From a virus, in the IMG/VR virus record IMGVR_UViG_3300028423_000429, positions 1 through 24,292 of that record: a stretch of DNA of 24,292 bases, one strand, 5' to 3'. The position numbers and the translations under genes are program-made. This document shows, piece by piece, positions 1 through 7,336 of this stretch (position 1 is its first letter; each line of letters starts with the position of its first letter). The notes below the pieces were generated by a model, which saw nothing but the letters and a program-made list of their open reading frames with translations, did no database searches and was not told where the DNA came from.

Positions 1-49
1 GCTGCTAAATATGTAAAACAGGAGAAGAACAATTCCTCGGCTATCATTA

Positions 50-601
50 TACCGTCCAGAAAAGGGCAAAGATTACGATTTTCTAGATCAACAGATTTTT
101 GAAATGTTCACTGTGGGCGGTACTGACGTTCATTTACACAAGTATCTTGGAGCGCAAAGCGCCGAAGAAGGCGAGGGCACTGCGGATCAGCCGGTGTATG
201 ATTCACTGGATCCTACCAATATACAGGATCTGCTGTTCCTTGAAAACAGAGACAGAAAATACGATCAAGACATCTACTCTCTGAGAGGCATATACAATGT
301 CCAGGATATTGACTTTAACCTGTCGCAGTTTGGTTTATTTCTAGACAATGATACTGTGTTTCTTACTGTACATATAAACTCAAGTGTAAAAACCATAGGA
401 AGGAAAATAATATCAGGTGATGTGATAGAACTGCCGCACCTAAAAGATTCTTATGCTTTAGACGAAGCAAGTGTAGCACTAAAAAGATTCTATGTAGTCG
501 AAGACGTGAACAGAGCATCTGAGGGATTTTCTCCTACTTGGAATTCAAGGACATCTTGGACCTGCCTGCAGACGAAGAAGATCCAGGTGGCGAGACTCTG
601 A
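50..601 (+). CDS. N-terminal part of a neck-region virion structural protein (disrupted gene)
   Basis: This is the front part of a structural protein of T4-like marine phages, probably in the head-tail neck, judged by remembered family sequence and by the gp15-like gene next to it. Recognisable stretches are DYDFLDQQIFE, FTVGGTDVHLHKYLG, QDLLFLENRDRKYD, GIYNVQDIDFNLSQFGLFL, GDVIELPHLKD and RFYVVEDVNRASEGFSPTW. The first ATG in this frame is at 104, but the family-like sequence PEKGKDYDFLDQ lies upstream of it, so 104 is not the true start. Bases 1-48 in another frame read AAKYVKQEKNNSSAII, which looks like the preceding part of the same protein, so a frameshift lies near 46-52. After SPTW (about 537-540) the frame runs into unrelated residues up to the stop at 601, and the family sequence goes on in the frame of the next entry. 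The true start lies left of the window. A distinct gp13/gp14-type protein is the main alternative name. Confidence 0.6.
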   Translation, partial: YRPEKGKDYDFLDQQIFEMFTVGGTDVHLHKYLGAQSAEEGEGTADQPVYDSLDPTNIQDLLFLENRDRKYDQDIYSLRGIYNVQDIDFNLSQFGLFLDNDTVFLTVHINSSVKTIGRKIISGDVIELPHLKDSYALDEASVALKRFYVVEDVNRASEGFSPTWNSRTSWTCLQTKKIQVARL

Positions 602-1362
602 GAGATCTGCTTTCGACCTATGACAGAGAACAGAATATAAATGATGCAGTTATAGAACAGGCAGAAGCAGATGCTCCTAAAAGTGGTTATGATGTATCAC
701 ATTACTATCAATTAAGATTAGATCCGAACGAGACAGGCGCAACTGTAGAAGTCGAACAGGTAGACGGTGCTTACACAACAGCACCTCCCAGTGGCAAAGG
801 CTATCAGGGATATCTGCTTGGGGAAGCGGATACACCAAACGGGCAGCAATTTGGACACGGTATTCAGTTTCCTGACGCTCCTGAAAAACATGATTACTTT
901 TTGAGAACAGATTTTCGACCCAAGCGAATGTTTCAGTTTGATGGCAACAAGTGGGTCAAGGTACACGATGATGTTAGGATGACGATGACAAATTCTTCAG
1001 ACAGACGTACACAGAAAACTGGATTTATTAATAATAGAACGTTTGTGTACAACGATCTCGCAGCACAGGATGTGGTTGCGCTTGAGAAGGGAGATACTGA
1101 AATACATACTGATATTTCAGTCCAAGATCAAGCAGAATATCTTGTATTAAAATACGACACTCTAGAAAAATCCTACGCAGTAGCAGACTATCCTGGAATG
1201 ATTACCACACAGGACAGTTCTAGAATTACTATAGAATTACCTGTCATATCAGGTATCCAAGAATCAATAGACTACACAGGCGCATGGGAAGTAAAATTCT
1301 ATCGCAACAGAGAAGCAGAAAGACAGGGTCTATCACGGGCTCTTAGACCACAAGCATTCTGA
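538..1362 (+). CDS. C-terminal part of the same neck-region virion structural protein
   Basis: This continues the previous entry in another frame. EFKDILDLPADEEDPG follows directly where the upstream piece breaks off at SPTW. Further family-like stretches are AEADAPKSGYDVSHYY, FGHGIQFPDAPEKHDYFLRTDF, RMFQFDGNKWVKVHDDVRMT and the end ERQGLSRALRPQA. The only start-like codon is TTG at 538 with no ribosome binding site, so this is a fragment and not a separate gene. From memory, relatives carry some 15 extra residues (a WYPHLYRIK-like stretch) between SPTW and the EFKDIL segment, so bases appear to be deleted here and the loss is not a multiple of three. Just 25 nucleotides separate the stop from the ATG of the gp15-like gene. 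Structural role is fairly sure; the exact T4 equivalent (gp13 or gp14) is not. Confidence 0.6.
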   Translation: MEFKDILDLPADEEDPGGETLRDLLSTYDREQNINDAVIEQAEADAPKSGYDVSHYYQLRLDPNETGATVEVEQVDGAYTTAPPSGKGYQGYLLGEADTPNGQQFGHGIQFPDAPEKHDYFLRTDFRPKRMFQFDGNKWVKVHDDVRMTMTNSSDRRTQKTGFINNRTFVYNDLAAQDVVALEKGDTEIHTDISVQDQAEYLVLKYDTLEKSYAVADYPGMITTQDSSRITIELPVISGIQESIDYTGAWEVKFYRNREAERQGLSRALRPQAF

Positions 1363-1387
1363 AAACAAAATACCAAACGCTCCGAGA

Positions 1388-2749
1388 ATGGCTTTGTATG
1401 TGACAGGCTTAGAACTGGACACTTCAAGACTGGCAGACTCTTCCTATGTAAACAAGGTAAACATTCGAGAAAGAGAGTTTGATTCTCAAGGCAATGAGTA
1501 TCTAAACACCGAAGGCAAGAACTATACAGTAGAACGCCTCATGCCTACGCCCTACACTCTCACAGTGAGTGTAGATTTATGGAGCACAAACACAGACCAA
1601 AAACTTCAGATACTGGAACAGATTTTAATGCTGTTCAACCCTTCCCTCGAACTACAGACCACAGACAACTATCTTGACTGGACATCTCTGTCTGCTGTTT
1701 ACCTCGACGGAATAACCTGGAGTTCAAGAACCATACCTCAGGGCACAGAAACTGAAATAGACGTTTCAACTCTTACATTTACTACGCCTATATACATCTC
1801 TCCTCCTGCTAAGGTAAAACGTCTCGGAGTTATTACAGATATTGTGAGTCGTATACACAATTCCAAGCAGGAGTTGATAGATGCTACTACAGATATTGAT
1901 TTTTCTCTGCCCGAAGGCGATGCTGATGTTCAAACAGAATTATTCGTTAACGAATCAGGTGATTTAGAACGTGCGACTACGAGAAAAGACTACGACACAG
2001 AAGAATCTGTTCTTGCTATCCTCAAAACCACATATCAAAATATCGATCTCCTAGTAATGAATAATACACTGCGATTAGTTCGAAATGGCAGCATAGGAAC
2101 TATGAGTTGGTGGCAATTTCTAGAAGCATTCCCGTTCAAGTTCGAAGAAGGTGTAAGCACAATTAGACTGCAGAGAGCAGATTTGACATCTGAAATTGTA
2201 GGCACACTTGCAATATCAACAGACGAAACTGAAGCCATAGTAAACTGGGACGAAGATTCAATTCCCACAGACACTGTAATTAGCAGCAGTCTAGGTGCTA
2301 GATCCAAAATCGATTACATAATAGATCCAATTAATATTCCTGAAGACAGTCCTGTTAATTTTTTCAGAGACAGAGACTATAATCTAATCGACAAAGATTC
2401 TCCTCGTGGCGAAAAATTCAAAGAGTATGCGTCACAATTCGCCAATAACTTAGACGATATTAAAACACCGGGTTTGAGAATATTATTATTAAATGGTATT
2501 GGTAGTGACAAAAACGAAAACGGAGCAGCGGCTTGGACGAATTCAGACGGATCAGATTTTGTTGCAAATGCTAACGACATCGTAGAGTGGACAGGCACAG
2601 AATGGGAGGTAGTGTTTGATTCTGCAGAGAACGACAGCAGTGATTTATCGATATTTACTACTAATCTCAATACTGGCGTTCAATACAAATTTACTGGTAC
2701 GGAATGGCTTTTGTCGTTTGAAGACCAAATTAACAACAGTATAGAATAG
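1388..2749 (+). CDS. gp15-like proximal tail sheath stabilizer (tail terminator), 453 aa, apparently lacking its N-terminus
   Basis: In T4, gp15 caps the tail tube and sheath and joins the tail to the neck. The match is the pattern TLTVSVDLWSTNTDQKLQILEQILMLFNPSLEL (about residues 57-89), then DNYLDWTSLSAVYLDG and TFTTPIYISPPAKVKRLGVI, which parallels the T4 gp15 stretch with IVEQILPYFQPHF and a closing W-PPV segment. The remaining 300 residues are an extension typical of the marine forms, with GTEWEVVF and GTEWLLSF near the C-terminus. The ATG at 1388 has only a weak purine stretch before it. In-frame codons upstream read SENKIPNAPR, and relatives as I remember them carry APRMALYVTG in the middle of a longer protein. 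Some 70-100 N-terminal codons may therefore be missing, replaced by the end of the neck-like gene. Family call is good; completeness is doubtful. Confidence 0.75.
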   Translation: MALYVTGLELDTSRLADSSYVNKVNIREREFDSQGNEYLNTEGKNYTVERLMPTPYTLTVSVDLWSTNTDQKLQILEQILMLFNPSLELQTTDNYLDWTSLSAVYLDGITWSSRTIPQGTETEIDVSTLTFTTPIYISPPAKVKRLGVITDIVSRIHNSKQELIDATTDIDFSLPEGDADVQTELFVNESGDLERATTRKDYDTEESVLAILKTTYQNIDLLVMNNTLRLVRNGSIGTMSWWQFLEAFPFKFEEGVSTIRLQRADLTSEIVGTLAISTDETEAIVNWDEDSIPTDTVISSSLGARSKIDYIIDPINIPEDSPVNFFRDRDYNLIDKDSPRGEKFKEYASQFANNLDDIKTPGLRILLLNGIGSDKNENGAAAWTNSDGSDFVANANDIVEWTGTEWEVVFDSAENDSSDLSIFTTNLNTGVQYKFTGTEWLLSFEDQINNSIE

Positions 2750-2760
2750 GGATCTAAATC

Positions 2761-4314
2761 GTGAAAAAAGAATACACAATTATTGTAAAACATAGAACAG
2801 ACCTTAAATCTGTAGAACAAGATCTTGTGGCTGACACAGGCAAAGGCGCAGTTCCTAATAGGTCAGTTGAACTTAAAAACCCTAGATATGGATCTAAAGT
2901 TCAAACGCATTTCATGCTTACCGACGACGAAGCGGAATCACTGCGGCAAGATCCAAGAATTCGAGCTATAGAAATCCCGCCAGAACAAAGGCAGGATATT
3001 CAAATTGGCATAAACGCTTCGCAGACTGGCGATTTCACAAGAGGATTCAACAGTGCTGATGATGTTAATTGGGGTTTGCGTAGAATAATTGAAACTATAA
3101 ATGTTTACGGAGATACTGCATCTGTAGGAGGTGACTACGTATATGCTCTCAATGGTGCAGGAGTAGACATTGTTATTCAAGACAGCGGAATACAGGTAGG
3201 ACATCCTGAATGGGAAGACGCGTCTGGCACAACTAGATTACAGCAGATAGACTGGTATGCAGAAAGCGGAATAGCAGGCACTCAGGATCCGGATCATTAC
3301 AGAGACAGAGACGGGCACGGAACTCACTGCGCAGGAATAGCAGCAGGTAAAACTTATGGATTTGCAAAGGGGGCTAGAATATATTCTCAAAAACTAGAGG
3401 GACTAGAAACATTAGATAATGGATCAGATGGAACTGGTATTCCTCTATCGGATGCTTTTGACACTATAAGGCTGTGGCATAATAACAAAGCAGGCGAAAG
3501 ACCCACTGTTGTTAATATGAGTTGGGGTTTTACTAATTCAAGCACGTTTAATCCTAACAACGGAGTCTATCGAGGTGTTTCTTGGGATTACAATGATGAA
3601 TCTGATACTGAATTATGGGACTTATATGGCATAGTTTCTAAATTTAACGGAAATGCAGACCCAGATTTCAGACGCTTACCCGTACAGGTAGCCTCAGTAG
3701 ATGCTGAAATAGAAGACATGATTCTAGACGGAATTCACATCTGTATTGCTGCAGGCAATGATTTTTATAAGGCAGACACACCTGGCGGCAACGATTATGA
3801 TAATTTTGCTATTTTTGACAGCAATACTATATACTATCATCGTCCTGGTTCGCCATATGCAGCCGGAGCATACTATGTGGGCAATCTTGACACTAATGTA
3901 ATACTAGACGGAACATACAAGGATAAAACAGCTCCTTCTAGTAAAAAAGGCCCGGCCGTAAATATCTGGGCTCCTGGCACAGGTATAATGAGCACTAGTT
4001 CAAATCTAGCAGACGCTAGTTATACCCTATACGATTATCCTGGGGACAGTTCATTTAAAATTATGAATATCAGCGGAACTTCTATGTCTTCGCCTCAAAT
4101 AGCAGGTGTGCTTGCTCTGCATCTAGAAAGTCAGCCTGCGCTTATTCCCAGTGAATTGGCCAACAAAATATTTGCTGATTGCCAGTCGGTTATATATCAA
4201 ACTGCAAACAATGATACCGACTACAGACAAGTAGACACTAGCATTCTCGGATCTCCTAATCGGCATGTCTTTGATAGATACGGCGTGCAACCTTTCCAAA
4301 TTACATCGGGGTGA
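2761..4314 (+). CDS. Subtilisin-like serine protease (peptidase S8) of a phage virion module, 517 aa
   Basis: A complete subtilase fold is visible. Catalytic Asp141 lies in VIQDSGIQ, His186 in DGHGTHCAGIAAG, the oxyanion Asn333 in AAGNDF and the nucleophile Ser441 in SGTSMSSPQIAGV. Residues 1-73, with YTIIVKH at the start and LRQDPRIRAIEIPP at the end, resemble an I9-type inhibitor propeptide, so self-maturation is likely. There is no signal peptide or membrane segment, so it stays in the infected cell or is packed into virions. The start is a GTG at 2761, with AGGG at 2748-2751 as ribosome binding site, 11 nucleotides after the gp15-like stop, suggesting co-expression. Marine T4-like phages are known to carry such proteins, often annotated as structural. 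Whether it trims virion proteins, degrades host surface proteins or acts as a structural part is not shown. Confidence 0.9.
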   Translation: MKKEYTIIVKHRTDLKSVEQDLVADTGKGAVPNRSVELKNPRYGSKVQTHFMLTDDEAESLRQDPRIRAIEIPPEQRQDIQIGINASQTGDFTRGFNSADDVNWGLRRIIETINVYGDTASVGGDYVYALNGAGVDIVIQDSGIQVGHPEWEDASGTTRLQQIDWYAESGIAGTQDPDHYRDRDGHGTHCAGIAAGKTYGFAKGARIYSQKLEGLETLDNGSDGTGIPLSDAFDTIRLWHNNKAGERPTVVNMSWGFTNSSTFNPNNGVYRGVSWDYNDESDTELWDLYGIVSKFNGNADPDFRRLPVQVASVDAEIEDMILDGIHICIAAGNDFYKADTPGGNDYDNFAIFDSNTIYYHRPGSPYAAGAYYVGNLDTNVILDGTYKDKTAPSSKKGPAVNIWAPGTGIMSTSSNLADASYTLYDYPGDSSFKIMNISGTSMSSPQIAGVLALHLESQPALIPSELANKIFADCQSVIYQTANNDTDYRQVDTSILGSPNRHVFDRYGVQPFQITSG

Positions 4315-4398
4315 GATTGTCTTCTCATAGCAACTTAGTTGAGTTTATTATCTAAAATATTAATTCAAGCATTTAGAAGTAAATTTATTTGTGCTTTT

Positions 4399-6804
4399 TT
4401 ACAGCGTGCTCAGTCTTTTGACTGTAATCACGCCATTCATGCCTGAGTGAAACTGACATTGGTATTGGTAATTGCCTGAGATAGATTCTTGTATTCTCCA
4501 ATACAGTGTTCCTGAATCAAACCCTTGAGCAGCAGAACCAGTTGACACAGAGCCTGTTGCACTCACATGAACCAAACCTGAACTTATTGCTGCGCCTCCC
4601 GGATCCTGTATTTCAAACGGGTGGCCACCAATTAAATCAAGATCAAACGCAATAGTAGTGCCTGATATTGCATAGATTGTGGGATTATCTCCCGAGTAAT
4701 GTGAATCAAATGTGTAAGCAATTGCACTGTTGTTGTCTACTCTAAGAGTAACAATTGCTGCTTCAAAGATGTCATTAACATCAATACCTGCAGAAGATAC
4801 ATCCGACAGTTCGTTCAAATTTGAAGCACCACCTGCTGATCCTGTGAAACTTACGGTTAGAATATCGCCTGAGATAGAGGTTGATATATCCGTGCCACCT
4901 GCAACAGTTAAAGTGTCTGTGCTTGTATCTGCTGTGGTTGATCCCAAATCTGCTGACACAGTTTGGAATAGATTTTGGCTGGTTCCGCCTGCGCCTGTAA
5001 AATTAATAGTGACAGTGTCACCGGTTACAGACGTTGCAATATCCGAGCCACCTGCAATAGTTAGTGTGTCAGTTGTGGTGTCTGCTGTAGTAGACCCCGA
5101 ATCAGTGCTAACAGTTTGAAAAAGATTTTGATCACTGCCCGATGTGACTGATTGCCAACTCAACTGTCCTGCACCGTCGGTTGTAAGAACTTCGCCGTTC
5201 GCTCCGTCCGTTTGCGGCCAGTTTTGATTGTCTAGTATAATGCTGCCTGTTCCTGCTGTTAAAGAGATATCATCTTCTGCTGTCAAAGCAATCGAAGAAG
5301 CACTGTCCAACGCAAGTGTACCGGTACCCGTTGAAGAAAGCGTTGTGAACGACACTGCGCCTGCAAAATCTACATCAGGCGTAACAGTAATCTGAGAACT
5401 ACCTGTGGTATTAAGTGTAGTACCTATAAATTCAAAATCACCTAATTGTGGCGGTGTATATGTAAATACTCCGGTTGCATTATTGTATATCAAACCAGCA
5501 ACGCCAGGTGTTTCTACTGTAACACTTAAATCTGTGAGAGTCGCAGCACCAATTCCTGCAGCAGTAGGTGGAATAAACTGAAATAATCCTGTTGTGTTAT
5601 CATATGTAATAGCGCCGTTTCCGCTGGGTGTGCCTTCATTGTCTATGTCAATAGCATCTAAAGTAATAACATCCGGAGTGTTTGTGAAATTATTGTAGTT
5701 AAGATAGTATCCACTGTCAAATCCATCAAGTGTGTCTGCATCAAGTCCAGCGCCACCTTCTGCAATATCTGTTCCGGGAGCCCACTTAGCGCCGTCCCAT
5801 TTTAGAACTTCTCCTGGGCTAGGAGGGTTTGATTGAGTATCTACATCAGACAGAAAGTTTATACTAAACGGATTAACATTTATAGTCACTGCATCCGAGT
5901 CTGTAACCACTTCTGTTGATACATTTTCTCCGCCTAATAAGTTTAGTGTTGATACACCGCTAGGATCAAATGAACCGCTGTCTGTATCAATAAGATCGAA
6001 CGAAGAGCCGCTGCCTGTTGCTGCATCTACAAACGAAAATGCACCTGCGCCGTCTGTAGATAAAACCTGGCCGTTTGCACCATCTGTGATTCCAAAATCC
6101 AATATTGAACTGGGAGCATTGTTAAGGTCAACATAGTCATTTGAATAAGCCACTGTGCTTAAAGGATTTATATATCCTGCACTCTCTGCATCGTTGTAAG
6201 TAACATCTGTTAACAGCTTGCGCCACTCGCCTGCGTGTGCATAGTAGAGAGATCCGGTTTCGTGAACGTGCATTGTCATACCATGATAGGTTACAGGAGA
6301 ATAGTTTTCGAGCTCCGATTCAAGCTGCACAGCATTTGCGTATTTGATTATGTTATTGCCAAAATCATAGGTGCCTTCTACCCATTGTAGAGTGTCTTCT
6401 GTGTCTGGTTCGTATGGTATTTGACTGGCATTTTCACCAAGTTCTGCAAGGTTGGCTACTGGTGTCCACTCTCCTGCGTGTGCAAAGTATAGTCTTCCTT
6501 CGGAATGAACGTGAGCAATCATTCCGTGGTAGACAACTGGATCTACTTCTGTTTCAAGGTCATTCAGTGTGTCCCAATGAAAACGAATTCGATTCTTTTT
6601 ACTTAGTAGGTCAAGTTCTGCAGTGCTTTCTATGTTTGCAAAATCCGAAGTTGCAAGTTCCTTTCCTCCTGGATCGTCACCATTGTATACCCTAATACTA
6701 CCAGAATCTTTGTTTGTGTAAATCTGCCCACTGGATCCTGATATTCTATCTAGGAAGCTTGATTGTCTCGGAATAATTCTTATTCTATCAAAAAAGTTGC
6801 TCAT
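4399..6804 (-). CDS. Tail fibre-like protein with His-rich N-terminal duplication and C-terminal cupredoxin-like domain, 801 aa
   Basis: This is a low-complexity, Gly/Ser/Thr/Asp-rich fibre protein. Residues 1-50 hold a docking-type stretch (SGQIYTNKDSGSIRVYNGD). Residues 92-113 and 173-194 are duplicated modules of the form YHGM--HVH--G-LY-AHAGEW. The middle is beta-repeat shaft: paired DGANG(Q/E)VL(S/T)TDGAG units, two GLFQF/GVFTYTP units, and a tandem 51-residue repeat (about 560-661). Residues about 685-796 look like a plastocyanin-type domain with His728 (GGHPF) and Cys783, His786 and Met789 (YQCQFHSGM), the full type-1 copper ligand set. It is convergent with the protease gene. AGGA lies at 6811-6814 before the ATG and a late-promoter-like box at 6823-6830. 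It probably acts at the virion surface in adsorption; metal binding is inferred. Confidence 0.8.
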   Translation of the reverse strand: MSNFFDRIRIIPRQSSFLDRISGSSGQIYTNKDSGSIRVYNGDDPGGKELATSDFANIESTAELDLLSKKNRIRFHWDTLNDLETEVDPVVYHGMIAHVHSEGRLYFAHAGEWTPVANLAELGENASQIPYEPDTEDTLQWVEGTYDFGNNIIKYANAVQLESELENYSPVTYHGMTMHVHETGSLYYAHAGEWRKLLTDVTYNDAESAGYINPLSTVAYSNDYVDLNNAPSSILDFGITDGANGQVLSTDGAGAFSFVDAATGSGSSFDLIDTDSGSFDPSGVSTLNLLGGENVSTEVVTDSDAVTINVNPFSINFLSDVDTQSNPPSPGEVLKWDGAKWAPGTDIAEGGAGLDADTLDGFDSGYYLNYNNFTNTPDVITLDAIDIDNEGTPSGNGAITYDNTTGLFQFIPPTAAGIGAATLTDLSVTVETPGVAGLIYNNATGVFTYTPPQLGDFEFIGTTLNTTGSSQITVTPDVDFAGAVSFTTLSSTGTGTLALDSASSIALTAEDDISLTAGTGSIILDNQNWPQTDGANGEVLTTDGAGQLSWQSVTSGSDQNLFQTVSTDSGSTTADTTTDTLTIAGGSDIATSVTGDTVTINFTGAGGTSQNLFQTVSADLGSTTADTSTDTLTVAGGTDISTSISGDILTVSFTGSAGGASNLNELSDVSSAGIDVNDIFEAAIVTLRVDNNSAIAYTFDSHYSGDNPTIYAISGTTIAFDLDLIGGHPFEIQDPGGAAISSGLVHVSATGSVSTGSAAQGFDSGTLYWRIQESISGNYQYQCQFHSGMNGVITVKRLSTL
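4822..5127 (-). repeat. Tandem 153-bp (51-residue) repeat inside the fibre gene
   Basis: Two adjacent in-frame copies each begin NLFQTVS and continue with GSTTADT-TDTLT-AGG-DI and TS--GD--T--FTG. They occupy roughly residues 560-610 and 611-661. A more distant third copy (DTDSGSFDPSGVSTLNLLGG) lies around residues 273-292. The copies differ at many codons, so the duplication is not recent. They are best read as shaft units of a beta-structured fibre. Confidence 0.75.
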
Positions 6805-6822
6805 TTTATGTCCTCGTTATGA

Positions 6823-6830
6823 TATTTATC
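6823..6830 (-). promoter_or_regulatory. T4-type late promoter box before the 801-residue fibre gene
   Basis: The minus strand reads GATAAATA, one base off the T4 late consensus TATAAATA. It ends 18 nt before the ATG at 6804, with AGGA in between. The same octamer stands 21 nt before the 2338-residue gene. In AT-rich DNA the octamer can occur by chance, but the matching geometry favours a real site. Confidence 0.5.
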
Positions 6831-6878
6831 AAGCTTCACTTTGAATTTTGTATAGAACTTTAAGATATAACTACTTGT

Positions 6879-7310
6879 ATGTCAAACCTTGTATGTGCAG
6901 GTGCTCTTTTCTTCAGTCTTGACACCGAAAGGTTTCTTTTTGTGCATAGAACGCAGGGAAGGAGATCAAATGTATGGGGTATTGTCGGCGGTAATGTCGA
7001 GGGCCGAGAAACGCCATGGGAAGGTTTAAAGAGAGAGATCGAAGAAGAGATAGGTGCAGTTGACATACAAAAAACTATTCCTCTTGAAAAATTTCAATCT
7101 CAAGACGGTCACTTTACATTTCATACCTACCTGTGTATAATAGGAAAAGAATTTCTACCTCAGTTAAATCATGAGCATGATGGATATGCCTGGGTAGAGT
7201 ATGCAAAATGGCCTAAACCTCTGCACTATGGTTTAGGAAATACACTTGCAAAAAAAACTAATCAAACCAAGATTGGAACAGTGTTTAATATAGCCTGGCA
7301 GATTACGTAA
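6879..7310 (+). CDS. Nudix hydrolase, 143 aa
   Basis: Nudix enzymes hydrolyse nucleoside diphosphates linked to another group, using a metal bound by the Nudix helix. The full box GX5EX7REUXEEXGU is present: Gly38, Glu44, Arg52-Glu53, Glu56-Glu57 and Gly59. The N-terminus (CAGALFFSLDTERFLFVHR) is the usual first strand, and the C-terminal half (YLCIIGKEF, LNHEHDGYAWVEY, PLHYGLG) resembles phage MutT-like enzymes. It is a plus-strand gene enclosed by minus-strand fibre genes, divergent from the one at 4399-6804 and convergent with the adhesin at 7323-8303. No strong ribosome binding site precedes the ATG, and a TTGAAT (6841) with TATAAC (6866) is at best a weak promoter. It is probably expressed apart from the late fibre genes. 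The substrate cannot be told from sequence. Confidence 0.9.
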   Translation: MSNLVCAGALFFSLDTERFLFVHRTQGRRSNVWGIVGGNVEGRETPWEGLKREIEEEIGAVDIQKTIPLEKFQSQDGHFTFHTYLCIIGKEFLPQLNHEHDGYAWVEYAKWPKPLHYGLGNTLAKKTNQTKIGTVFNIAWQIT

Positions 7311-7317
7311 ACAATAT

Positions 7318-7336
7318 ATCTTCTATGATAGAAGAT
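7318..7336. terminator. Perfect 8-bp hairpin between convergent genes
   Basis: ATCTTCTA (7318-7325), loop TGA, TAGAAGAT (7329-7336) form a perfect stem. It lies between the Nudix stop (7308-7310) and the end of the opposing adhesin gene, whose TAG stop (7323-7325) is inside the stem. There is no clear T-run on either side, so it may be an mRNA 3'-end stabilising hairpin or a weak two-way terminator and not a classical intrinsic terminator. Confidence 0.5.

Noticed and set aside
538-1362. Programmed frameshift joining the two neck-like pieces.
   Set aside because: There is no slippery heptamer at the junction, and remembered homologues contain extra residues there, so a deletion explains it better.
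4367-4400. Possible intrinsic terminator after the protease gene (AAGCA, loop, TGCT then six T).
   Set aside because: The stem is only five base pairs with a 20-base loop, too weak to call; the 84-base convergent gap 4315-4398 holds nothing else I can support.
6841-6871. Sigma70-type promoter for the Nudix gene (TTGAAT and TATAAC).
   Set aside because: The spacing of 19 bases and imperfect boxes in AT-rich DNA are not convincing.
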